This document shows, one piece after another, positions 1 through 7,703 of a DNA stretch of 39,207 nt. Origin of the DNA: DASZCR01 sp035942915 (GTDB taxonomy: Bacteria > Acidobacteriota > Blastocatellia > Pyrinomonadales > Pyrinomonadaceae); NCBI GenBank assembly GCA_035942915.1, contig DASZCR010000346.1, forward strand, positions 1 through 39,207, written 5' to 3'. The notes beneath the pieces were generated by a model that ran no database searches, was not told the DNA's origin, and worked only from the letters and a program-made list of their open reading frames with translations. Numbering within the stretch: position 1 is the stretch's first letter; every line of letters starts with the position of its first letter. The position numbers and the translations under genes were made by a program.

Positions 1-645
1 CCATGATACGTCGCAGCGGAAGCCGTCGAGGTCGAACTCGCGCAGCCAGTATTTCATCATCTCCGTCATGTAACGGCGCAGCGCCGGATTGTCGTAGTTG
101 AGGTCGGCCACGTCCGCCCAACCGGGGTCGGGCGGAAGCACCTGCCCCGCCGCGTCGCGCGTGTAGAACTCCGGCGTACGCATCATCACGCTGTCCCATG
201 CCGTGTGGTTGGCGACGATGTCGATGATGACCTTGAGGCCGCGCCGGTGCGCTTCCGAGACGAGGCGGCGAAAGTCTTCCTTCGTCCCGTAGTCAGGGTT
301 GACGGCGTAGTAGTCGCGCACGGCGTAGGGGCTGCCGATGCTTCCCTTCTTCTTCAACTGTCCCGAAGGGTGAATCGGCATCAGCCAGAGAATCGTCACA
401 CCGAGTTCTTTGAGGCGGTCGAGTTGCGCGGTGATGCCGTTGAACGTGCCTTCGGGCGAGAAGGCGCGCGGGAAGATTTCATAGACGACGGCGTCGCGCA
501 CCCACGCGCGGCTCTCGCGCGCCGTCTGCGCCGCGACCTCGCGCGGCGCGCGCTGCTGCGCCGCCACACGCGACACCGGAAGCGCCTGACACAGCAGGAC
601 GCAGACCGTCATCATCCACACCACACGCACTAGCCTCACGCGCAT
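1..645 (-). CDS. GH13 alpha-amylase family hydrolase, exported (3' part missing at window edge)
   Basis: This is the N-terminal 215 residues of an alpha-amylase-family (GH13) enzyme; the rest lies beyond the window. A hydrophobic leader (about residues 5-29, ending VAAQ) suggests export to the periplasm or cell surface. GH13 signatures follow: VYEIFPRAF (about 54-62), conserved region I DIVANH (142-147), and region II GFRCDVSW (208-215) with the predicted nucleophile Asp212 three residues before the cut. The ATG at 645 fits the signal peptide and has GGGGAG about 11 bases upstream. It lies 36 bases downstream of the MFS transporter stop and is the last visible gene of the maltodextrin operon. 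It differs from the two other GH13 enzymes here, lacking their N-terminal domain and starting the barrel directly after the leader. Substrate (alpha-1,4-glucan or a short maltooligosaccharide) is inferred from context. Confidence 0.9.
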   Translation of the reverse strand, partial: MRVRLVRVVWMMTVCVLLCQALPVSRVAAQQRAPREVAAQTARESRAWVRDAVVYEIFPRAFSPEGTFNGITAQLDRLKELGVTILWLMPIHPSGQLKKKGSIGSPYAVRDYYAVNPDYGTKEDFRRLVSEAHRRGLKVIIDIVANHTAWDSVMMRTPEFYTRDAAGQVLPPDPGWADVADLNYDNPALRRYMTEMMKYWLREFDLDGFRCDVSW

Positions 646-681
646 CTTCCACACTCCCCGCCGACGCTTCCCGACGCGCCC

Positions 682-2136
682 TCAACGCTCCCTGTCAATC
701 AGCCCCGTGCTCGGTACGGGCTGCACAGACTGTTGACTCAACAGAGGCTCGTGCTCGTCGCCGCGCAGCACGCGCCCGACCGGCACGCTCTCCGCCTCGT
801 CCCTGACGAACGTGACGCAGGCGGCGGCCAGCAACAGGAAGACGCCCCCGGCCATCACGACGTAGAGCGGCGCGGAAGCGTTGTTCTCGCCGAAGACGGC
901 GCGGATGACGGGGCCGAAGCTGAACGAGGCGATGATTTCGGGGATGACGATGAAGAAATTGAAGACGCCCATGTAGACGCCGACGCGCGCCGCCGGGAGC
1001 GACCCGGCCAGAATCGCATAGGGCATCGCCAGAATCGAAGCCCACGCGATGCCGACGCCGACCATCGTCCAGAGCAGAGCGTTCTTATCGTCGATGAAGT
1101 AGACCGACAGCAACCCGATGCCGCCGCAGATAAGCGAGATGGCATGGACGGTCTTGCGACTCGTCGCGGCGGCCAACTTCGGCAGCGCGAAGGCGACGGC
1201 GAAGCAGACCAGCGAGTAGACCATAAAGGCGATGCCGCCCCACGCCTGCCCGTCCTTGAAGAGCGCGTGCTCGTCGTTGGGCGCGCGGAAGACGTGGTAG
1301 GAGGTCATCAGCCCGAAGAACATCCACATACAGAACAGACCGAGCCACGTGAAGAACTGCACGACGGCCAGTTGCTTCATCGTCGGCGGCATCTCGCGAA
1401 TCGCCGAGAAGATTTCCGCCAGTCCCGCGCCGATGCCCTTGTGCTCGCGCCGCTTGCGCTCGAACTCCTCCATGTCGTCGGGCGGATACTCCTTCGTCGT
1501 GAAGACCGTCCAGAGGACGGCGAGGAGGAAGACGCCCGCGCCGATTTTGAAGGAATAGCTGACGCTCGGAGGGATGTCGCGCAGGCGTTCGCCGATGGCC
1601 GTCGCGGCGGCGACACGGCGCTGGTAATCGTCATCGACGCCATAGCTGCGGAAGATGTAGGGCAAGGCGTTAGCGAGCGAAGCGCCGACGCCGATGAAGA
1701 ACGACTGCATGACGAAGCCTGCCGTGCGCTGGTCTGTGTTCAGTTTGTCGGCGACGAAGGCGCGAAACGGCTCCATCGAGACGTTGATGCTGGCGTCGAG
1801 AATCCAGAGCAGACCGGCGGCGACCCAGAGGACGGGCGAATCGGGCATGAAGAAGAGGGCGATGCTCGAAAGTATCGCGCCGACGAGGAAGTATGGGCGA
1901 CGCCGTCCGAGACGATTCCACGTGCGGTCGCTCATCGAGCCGATGACGGGCTGGACGAGCAACCCCGTCACAGGCCCGGCCAGCCACAGAATCGGAATCT
2001 CCTCCGGCTTGGCTTCGAGGTAGGTGTAGATGCCGCTCATGTTGGCGAGTTGCAATCCCCACCCGAACTGGATGCCGAGGAACCCGAAGCTCATGTTCCA
2101 GATTTGCCAGAAACTCAGACGCGGTTTCTCATTCAT
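682..2136 (-). CDS. MFS sugar transporter, SLC45/maltose-permease-like
   Basis: This 484-residue inner-membrane protein has the size and hydrophobic pattern of a 12-helix major facilitator. The loop after helix 2 carries the MFS motif A form DRTWNRLGRRRPY (about 70-82), typical of the SLC45/plant-sucrose-transporter-like branch that includes bacterial maltose permeases. It begins LSFWQIWNMSFGFLGIQFGWGLQ, another hallmark of that branch. The likely role is proton-coupled import of maltose or short maltooligosaccharides from the periplasm. It sits between two GH13 genes in the same operon, 55 bases downstream of one and 36 upstream of the other. The start at 2136 has AGGTGA about 6 bases upstream. 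Family assignment is firm; substrate is inferred from neighbours. Confidence 0.9.
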   Translation of the reverse strand: MNEKPRLSFWQIWNMSFGFLGIQFGWGLQLANMSGIYTYLEAKPEEIPILWLAGPVTGLLVQPVIGSMSDRTWNRLGRRRPYFLVGAILSSIALFFMPDSPVLWVAAGLLWILDASINVSMEPFRAFVADKLNTDQRTAGFVMQSFFIGVGASLANALPYIFRSYGVDDDYQRRVAAATAIGERLRDIPPSVSYSFKIGAGVFLLAVLWTVFTTKEYPPDDMEEFERKRREHKGIGAGLAEIFSAIREMPPTMKQLAVVQFFTWLGLFCMWMFFGLMTSYHVFRAPNDEHALFKDGQAWGGIAFMVYSLVCFAVAFALPKLAAATSRKTVHAISLICGGIGLLSVYFIDDKNALLWTMVGVGIAWASILAMPYAILAGSLPAARVGVYMGVFNFFIVIPEIIASFSFGPVIRAVFGENNASAPLYVVMAGGVFLLLAAACVTFVRDEAESVPVGRVLRGDEHEPLLSQQSVQPVPSTGLIDRER

Positions 2137-2191
2137 CGAATCTCACCTGCTCCTCTCGGAAAACAGTCAGAAGTCTTCTCTCTCTCCGTCG

Positions 2192-4111
2192 CTAACGCGC
2201 AGCGGCCAGCACGCTCGACGAGCGCGGCGGCATGCTCACTCTCAAGCGCCCGCGTTCGATGCGTAGTTCGCCCGGTATCACGTCGAGCCGGTCGTCGAGG
2301 CGCGCGCCGTCCTCGAACCCTGCCTCCGACACGTCGAACTCGAAGGTGGCGGGGCGCGTGTCGTTGTTGAAGAGGACGACGACCGACGCGCGCTCGCCGC
2401 GACGCGCGTAGGCGTACTGCTGTTCGTCAACGTGTAGATTGACGAAACGGCCGCGCCTGAGAGGTTCGAGTTCCGCGCGCAGGCGTGCGAGCCTTCTGAG
2501 GTGCTCGAAGACTGCCTGCTCGTCTGCCGTGCGCCCGCGTTGCTCGAAGGCGTTGCGACGGTCGCCGGGAAAGCCGCCGGGAAAGTCTCGACGGTTGTCA
2601 GGGTCGCCCATGCCGGGCAACGCAATCTCGTCGCCATAGAAAATCTGCGGAGTGCCGCGCATGGTCATCAGCATCGTGAAAGCGAGTCTGAGACCCACAG
2701 GATTTGCCCCCGGCTCGCTCATGAAGCGCAACATGTCGTGATTGCCGATGAGCGGGACGAGCACCTCCGGCCTCTCATAGAGATAATCATAACCGAGCAC
2801 GCGCGCCACCTCTTTGACCGGCTTGCCCTCGGCGAAGGCGCGGCGCACGGGATAGAGAAACGGGAAGTCGAAGAGCGTGTCGAGGCCGGAATCGAAGCCG
2901 TCGAAGCGCACGCGCCCGCCCTGAAAGAAAGCGACGTGCGCCGCATCGCCGTCCAACACTTCGCCGACGACGTTGACGGTCGGATACTCGCGCTTGATAG
3001 CCGCCGTCCAGTCGCGCCAGAAGTGGTTCGGGACGTACTGCCACGTATCCTGACGGATGGCGTCGATGCCGGTCATGCCAATCCACCAGAGCGTGTTCTG
3101 GATGATGTAGCGCGCGGCCTCCTCGTCCGACTGATTGAGGTCGGGCAGGATGTCAATGAACCAGCCTTCGAGCGCCTCGCGTTTGAGCCGTGCGGGCGGG
3201 TGCGGGTCGTGCAGCGTCCACGTCTGCCAAGTGTTGGCGAGGTGGTTAGCTTCCGTCCCGTTGAACCAAGTGGGCGTCGGCTGGTCTTTCGCCCATGGGT
3301 GATAAGGGCCGCTGTGATTGGCAACCTGGTCTTGAATCACCTTGATGCCCATGCGGTGCGCCTCGTCGATGAGGCGGCGCAGGTCGCTCATCGTCCCGAA
3401 GTGCTCTTCGACGCCGTAGAAGTCAATCGCCCCGTAGCCGTGATAGTCGGCGATGGGACGCTTCGGCCCGCCCTCGACTTCCGGGTAGGTCTCGCGCTCG
3501 TTGAGCCGGTTCGTGTTGTCGTACCAGGGCGTCAGCCAGATGGCTGTGATACCGAGGTCTTTGAGATACGGAAGCCGTTTGATGATGCCGTCGAAATCGC
3601 CGCCGTGATAGTAGCGCGGCTTCGTGCGGTCGTACATGCCGCGCGAGATGGCCGGGTCGTTGTTCGACGCGTCGCCGTCCATGAAGCGGTCGGTCATGAT
3701 GAGGTAGATAACGTCGTCGGTGGTGAAGCCCTGAAAGCGCCCGGCACGCGGGAGCGGCGCGGAAATCTCGAAGGGCGCTTCGGTCGTGCCGGTCGCGGTC
3801 GTCACCCTCAGGCGTCGCGCGCCGGGCGCAGCCGTGCGGTCGATGTGGAGGTCAACGAAGAGATATGTGCCTGCGTCGTTGACGCGCACGAGGCCGGTTC
3901 TGATGCCTGCGCCGACGGCCTCGACGCGCGCGCCCGTGAAGTTGCGTCCGCGCAGCATGACGCGGACGGGGTTGATGGAATGGTTCGCCCACCAATTCGG
4001 CGGCTCGACCTTCGACACTTCGGGCGTGCCCTGCGCGGCGCAGACAGCGGCCGCCGAGAGCAGCAATGTCACGAGCATGACGAGACGCGTAAGCGATTTG
4101 ACGTGTGGCAT
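2192..4111 (-). CDS. Neopullulanase/cyclomaltodextrinase-type GH13, periplasmic (SusA-like)
   Basis: A 639-residue exported GH13 enzyme expected to hydrolyse cyclodextrins, pullulan or maltodextrins in the periplasm. Leader at 1-27 (cleavage near CAAQG). Residues about 30-115 form a beta-sandwich like the cyclomaltodextrinase N-terminal domain, starting VSKVEPPNWW. The barrel starts at DVIYLIMTDRF (133-143). Conserved region I is DQVANH (261-266), the nucleophile Asp355 sits in AIRQDTW, the acid/base Glu384 in GEV, and the third carboxylate Asp459 in GNHD. The C-terminal 100 residues resemble the cyclomaltodextrinase C-terminal domain. All catalytic residues are present. It is paralogous to the GH13 at 5763-7703, with malQ between them. 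The start at 4111 has AGGAAG just upstream. The Bacteroides SusA-like role is inferred from domain layout and context. Confidence 0.93.
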   Translation of the reverse strand: MPHVKSLTRLVMLVTLLLSAAAVCAAQGTPEVSKVEPPNWWANHSINPVRVMLRGRNFTGARVEAVGAGIRTGLVRVNDAGTYLFVDLHIDRTAAPGARRLRVTTATGTTEAPFEISAPLPRAGRFQGFTTDDVIYLIMTDRFMDGDASNNDPAISRGMYDRTKPRYYHGGDFDGIIKRLPYLKDLGITAIWLTPWYDNTNRLNERETYPEVEGGPKRPIADYHGYGAIDFYGVEEHFGTMSDLRRLIDEAHRMGIKVIQDQVANHSGPYHPWAKDQPTPTWFNGTEANHLANTWQTWTLHDPHPPARLKREALEGWFIDILPDLNQSDEEAARYIIQNTLWWIGMTGIDAIRQDTWQYVPNHFWRDWTAAIKREYPTVNVVGEVLDGDAAHVAFFQGGRVRFDGFDSGLDTLFDFPFLYPVRRAFAEGKPVKEVARVLGYDYLYERPEVLVPLIGNHDMLRFMSEPGANPVGLRLAFTMLMTMRGTPQIFYGDEIALPGMGDPDNRRDFPGGFPGDRRNAFEQRGRTADEQAVFEHLRRLARLRAELEPLRRGRFVNLHVDEQQYAYARRGERASVVVLFNNDTRPATFEFDVSEAGFEDGARLDDRLDVIPGELRIERGRLRVSMPPRSSSVLAAAR

Positions 4112-4148
4112 GTTCTTCCTGAAGTTGAGATATCCGTTCGGGGACTGT

Positions 4149-5723
4149 TCATCCTGAGAGCACGGCGCTCTCGGACTTCCGGTCTGTGTGTTCGAGTTGC
4201 AGGTTGCGGCCGTAGAGTTCGGTCAAAGCGCGCAGGCGTTCGGCGAGGCGCGTCGTCACGGCGTCAGAGCGAAAGCGCCACTGCCAGTTCCCTTCGGTGC
4301 TCGCGGGCAGGTTCATGCGCGCTTCCGTGCCGAGGCCGAGAAGGTCTTGCATCGGAATGATGGCCGTGTTGGCGACCGATGCGAGAACGGCTCGCACGAA
4401 GTCCCAGTGAATCTCGCGGCCGTCGGTGTTCAGATAAGAGGTGGCGAAGGCGCGTTCGCGCTCGATTTGCGCGGCCGTGCGCGTCGAACCCTCGCCCGGC
4501 TCGGAGTTGAACCAGCCGACCGCCGTGTCGTTGTCGTGCGTGCCGGTGTAGACGACGACGTTGCGATGGTAGTTGTGCGGGAGGTCGATGTTGCGCGTGT
4601 CGCCGCCGAAGGCGAATTGCAGGATGCGCATGCCGGGAAAGCCGAAGTGGTCGCGCAGGGCTTCCACGTCCGGCGTTATCACGCCGAGGTCTTCGGCGAT
4701 AATCGGCAGTTCGCCGAGCGCCTCGCGGATGGCTGTGAACAACTCATGACCCGGCGCGGTCACCCAACGCCCGCGTTCGGCCGTCGTGTCGCCAGCAGGA
4801 ATCTCCCAACAGGCGGCGAACCCGCGAAAGTGGTCGATACGCAGGATGTCAACGGTCTGAAGCGTGCCGCGCACGCGCTCAATCCACCAGCGAAAGCCTT
4901 CGCGTCGTTGCCGCTCCCAGTCGTAAATCGGGTTGCCCCAGAGTTGCCCCGTCGCGCTGAAGTAGTCGGGCGGGACGCCTGCGACCACCGTCGGCTTGCC
5001 CGCCTCGTCGAGTTTGAACTGCTCAGGTTGCGTCCACACGTCGGCCGAGTCGTGCGCTACGAAGATGGGTATGTCGCCGACGATTCGGACGCGCCGCTCG
5101 CGGCAGTAGGCGCGTAGCTGCGACCACTGTTTGAAGAAGAGATACTGATAGAACTTCTGCGCTTCGATGGCTTCGCGGAGGCGTTCGCGCGCAGAGTCGA
5201 GCGCCGCAGGCTCGCGCCTGACAAGCGGCGCTTCCCACTCGTGCCACGCCACTTCGCCGCGCTCGCTCTTGAGCGCGCGGTAGAGAGCGTAATCGTCGAG
5301 CCACGCGGAGGCGTGCTGCTTGAAAGTCTCAAACTCGCCGCGCAAGCCCGTTCGCGTCGTGTGCCGGAAGTTCTCGAAGGCGCGGCGCAGCAGTTCGCCT
5401 TTGTACTCAATGACGCGGCCGAACTCGACGCGTTCATCCGAGAACTGCGGAACGGTGGCGAGGTCTTCGGCCGTGAGCAAGCCTTCGGCGACGAGCCTTT
5501 CGGGGCTGACGAGCAGGTGGTTTCCGGCGAAGGCGGAGAAGCACTGATAGGGCGAATCGCCGTAGCCTGTGGGGCCGAGCGGTAAGACCTGCCAGAGGCT
5601 CTGGCCGCTTGCGGCGAGAAAGTCGATGAAGGAGTAGGCGGCGTCGCCGAGGTCGCCGACGCCGAAGCGTCCCGGCAAAGAAGTGGGATGCAGAAGGATG
5701 CCGCTGGTTCTCGGAAAGCTCAC
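4149..5723 (-). CDS. malQ: 4-alpha-glucanotransferase (amylomaltase), GH77
   Basis: A 524-residue cytoplasmic enzyme without signal peptide; length is normal for bacterial amylomaltases. It transfers alpha-1,4-glucan segments between maltooligosaccharides, releasing glucose and longer dextrins. It opens with RTSGILLHPTSLPG and the glycine-rich PLGPTGYGDSPYQ segment typical of GH77. The three catalytic carboxylates are visible: Asp297 in LRIDHFRG (nucleophile), Glu344 in IAEDLG (acid/base) and Asp397 in THDNDT. Their spacing matches characterised amylomaltases. The start is GTG at 5723 with GAGG five bases upstream. It lies 39 bases after one SusA-like gene and 37 bases before the other, so is co-transcribed with them and the MFS transporter: periplasmic cutting, import, then cytoplasmic rearrangement. 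Confidence 0.96.
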   Translation of the reverse strand: MSFPRTSGILLHPTSLPGRFGVGDLGDAAYSFIDFLAASGQSLWQVLPLGPTGYGDSPYQCFSAFAGNHLLVSPERLVAEGLLTAEDLATVPQFSDERVEFGRVIEYKGELLRRAFENFRHTTRTGLRGEFETFKQHASAWLDDYALYRALKSERGEVAWHEWEAPLVRREPAALDSARERLREAIEAQKFYQYLFFKQWSQLRAYCRERRVRIVGDIPIFVAHDSADVWTQPEQFKLDEAGKPTVVAGVPPDYFSATGQLWGNPIYDWERQRREGFRWWIERVRGTLQTVDILRIDHFRGFAACWEIPAGDTTAERGRWVTAPGHELFTAIREALGELPIIAEDLGVITPDVEALRDHFGFPGMRILQFAFGGDTRNIDLPHNYHRNVVVYTGTHDNDTAVGWFNSEPGEGSTRTAAQIERERAFATSYLNTDGREIHWDFVRAVLASVANTAIIPMQDLLGLGTEARMNLPASTEGNWQWRFRSDAVTTRLAERLRALTELYGRNLQLEHTDRKSESAVLSG

Positions 5724-5762
5724 GTTGACCTCTTCAGCCTTTGGGCAAAGCCGTCGCGCGTT

Positions 5763-7703
5763 TTATGGCGACGACAGTTTGTAGATGACAGCCGACCTCC
5801 CCGGCACGTCGAGCGTGAACGATGCGCCGGCCGCCTGCGCGTTCTTCGCCGGAGCGCCGACGAGCGGCGTGAGCGTCGCGTTCTGTCCGGCGTCGAGCGC
5901 AGAGGCGGGGAAAGTTAGACTCTTCGCGGCGGCGGCGCGGTTGAGGGCGATGACGATGGTTTCGTGCCGGTCGCGTCGCGCGTAGACGTAGGCGTCGTCG
6001 TCGAAGGCGAGGTCAAGCAAAGCCCCGCGCCGGAGCGCCGTGTGCTCGCGGCGCAGGCGCAGGAGGTCGCGCGTCCAATCGTGCATGCGTCGCTCGGCGG
6101 GCGTGCGTCCACGCTGCTCGAAGGCGTTGCGCGGGTCGCCGGGAAAGCCGCCGGGAAAGTCTCGACGGTTGTCTGGGTCGTCGCCGCCTTCCATCGCAAT
6201 CTCTTCGCCGTAGTAGAGTTGGGGCGTGCCGCGAATGGTGAGGATGTAGGCGAGATGCAGCATCGCGCCCTCGTGCGTCGCGCCGGGCAGAGACATAAAG
6301 CGTTTGGTGTCGTGGTTGTTCGCCATCGTCGTCAGGCGCGCGGCGTCTGTGTAGAGCGCGTCGGAACGCAGAATGTAGCGCAGAGCCACCGTCGGAATCT
6401 TGCCCGTGAAGACATCGAGCGAAATCTGCCACGAGGGGAAGTCGAAGACCGAATCGAGTTCGGTATCGATGCCGTCCCAACCGCGACGCCCGCCCAAGAA
6501 GAAACTCGTGTGGACGGGGTCGCGGTCGAAGACTTCGCCGACCATCCAGAGTTGCGGGTGCTGTCGCCTGAGCGCCGTGCTCAACTCGCGTATGAACGAA
6601 CGCGGCATGTACTGAATCGTGTCCTGACGGATGCCGTCGATGCCGGTCATGCCCACCCACCAGAGCGAGTTCTGTATCTCGTAGCGCGCCACTTCAGGCT
6701 CGTCCTGATTCATGTCGGGCAGGTCGTCGGAAAACCACCCGTCGAGCGTGGCGGCGCGGACGGTCGGCGGCGTGTGCGGCGAGAGCAGGTGGTCTGCGCG
6801 GAAGGGGTTCTGTGTGTGGCGCGCGGGCGTGCCGTGAAACCAGTTGTCGAGCGGCGGGTCTGTCACCCAGAAGTGACGGAGGCCGACGTGATTGGCGACC
6901 TGGTCTTGAATCACCTTGATGCCGTGTGCGTGCGCGCGTTCGACCAGTTCGCGCAGCGTCGCCATGTCGCCGAAGTGGTCTTCGACGGCGTAGTAATCAA
7001 TCGCGCCGTAGCCGTGATAGGAGGTGTTCGGACACCAGGGCTTGTCGCAGGTATGGACGCCGTTCCAGTTGTCGTACCAGGGCGTCAGCCAGATGGCCGT
7101 GACACCGAGGTCTCTGAGATAAGGCAGACGATTGATGAGGCCGCGAAAGTCGCCACCATGATAGGCGCGTGCGTTGCGTCGGTCGTTGGCGGCGGGCGGC
7201 GAACCGTGGGGCGCGTTATTCGAGGGGTCGCCGTCGCTGAAGCGGTCGGGCATGATGAGATAGATAACATCGTCGGTCGTGATGCCCTGAAAGTTCTTGG
7301 CGGCGTCGAGCGGGGCGTTGAGCCGGAAGGGGACGCTGGCGCGACCCGTAGAGGTCTCGACGGTCAGAGGATAGTCGCCGGGGCGCGCCGTCGGCGCGAT
7401 GCGGACGCTGACAAAGAGATACGTGCCTGCGGGATTGACGAGGGTGCCGAAGACTTCCGTCTCCGGGCGTGTGGCCGAGACGCGCGCGCCGTGAAGAGCG
7501 CGCCCGCGCACGAGCAGGCGCACGGGGTTGATAGAATGTTGCGCCCACCACGAAGGCGGTTCGACTTTCAAGACTTCAGGCGATGCTGTGTGGTTGACGG
7601 GCGGCGGAGAGTTCTGCGCGACGGCCTGTGTCGCGCAGAGGACGAGCGCGGCGCAGCAGGCCGCGAACAGTTCACGCGCAAGTTGTAACGCTCGAAGCTT
7701 CAT
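5763..7703 (-). CDS. Second neopullulanase/cyclomaltodextrinase-type GH13, periplasmic
   Basis: A 646-residue exported GH13 enzyme, paralogue of the gene at 2192-4111. Leader at about 1-29 (ending AVAQ). The N-terminal sandwich domain starts EVLKVEPPSWWAQHSINPVR. The barrel starts DVIYLIMPDRF (145-155), region I is DQVANH (267-272), the nucleophile is Asp361 in GIRQDT, the acid/base Glu390 in GEV and the third carboxylate Asp465 in NNHD. The C-terminal beta domain runs to the end. An insertion with CDKPWC (219-224) is absent from its paralogue and could form a loop disulfide outside the cytoplasm. The ATG overlaps the stop of the upstream TPR gene by four bases (ATGA at 7700-7703) and has no ribosome binding site, so translation is probably coupled. 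Confidence 0.93.
   Translation of the reverse strand: MKLRALQLARELFAACCAALVLCATQAVAQNSPPPVNHTASPEVLKVEPPSWWAQHSINPVRLLVRGRALHGARVSATRPETEVFGTLVNPAGTYLFVSVRIAPTARPGDYPLTVETSTGRASVPFRLNAPLDAAKNFQGITTDDVIYLIMPDRFSDGDPSNNAPHGSPPAANDRRNARAYHGGDFRGLINRLPYLRDLGVTAIWLTPWYDNWNGVHTCDKPWCPNTSYHGYGAIDYYAVEDHFGDMATLRELVERAHAHGIKVIQDQVANHVGLRHFWVTDPPLDNWFHGTPARHTQNPFRADHLLSPHTPPTVRAATLDGWFSDDLPDMNQDEPEVARYEIQNSLWWVGMTGIDGIRQDTIQYMPRSFIRELSTALRRQHPQLWMVGEVFDRDPVHTSFFLGGRRGWDGIDTELDSVFDFPSWQISLDVFTGKIPTVALRYILRSDALYTDAARLTTMANNHDTKRFMSLPGATHEGAMLHLAYILTIRGTPQLYYGEEIAMEGGDDPDNRRDFPGGFPGDPRNAFEQRGRTPAERRMHDWTRDLLRLRREHTALRRGALLDLAFDDDAYVYARRDRHETIVIALNRAAAAKSLTFPASALDAGQNATLTPLVGAPAKNAQAAGASFTLDVPGRSAVIYKLSSP

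Noticed and set aside
733..4360. Long plus-strand open frames (733-2370 and 2501-4360) opposite the transporter and amylase
   Set aside because: Mirror frames of well-supported genes; no signal peptide, motif or ribosome binding site.
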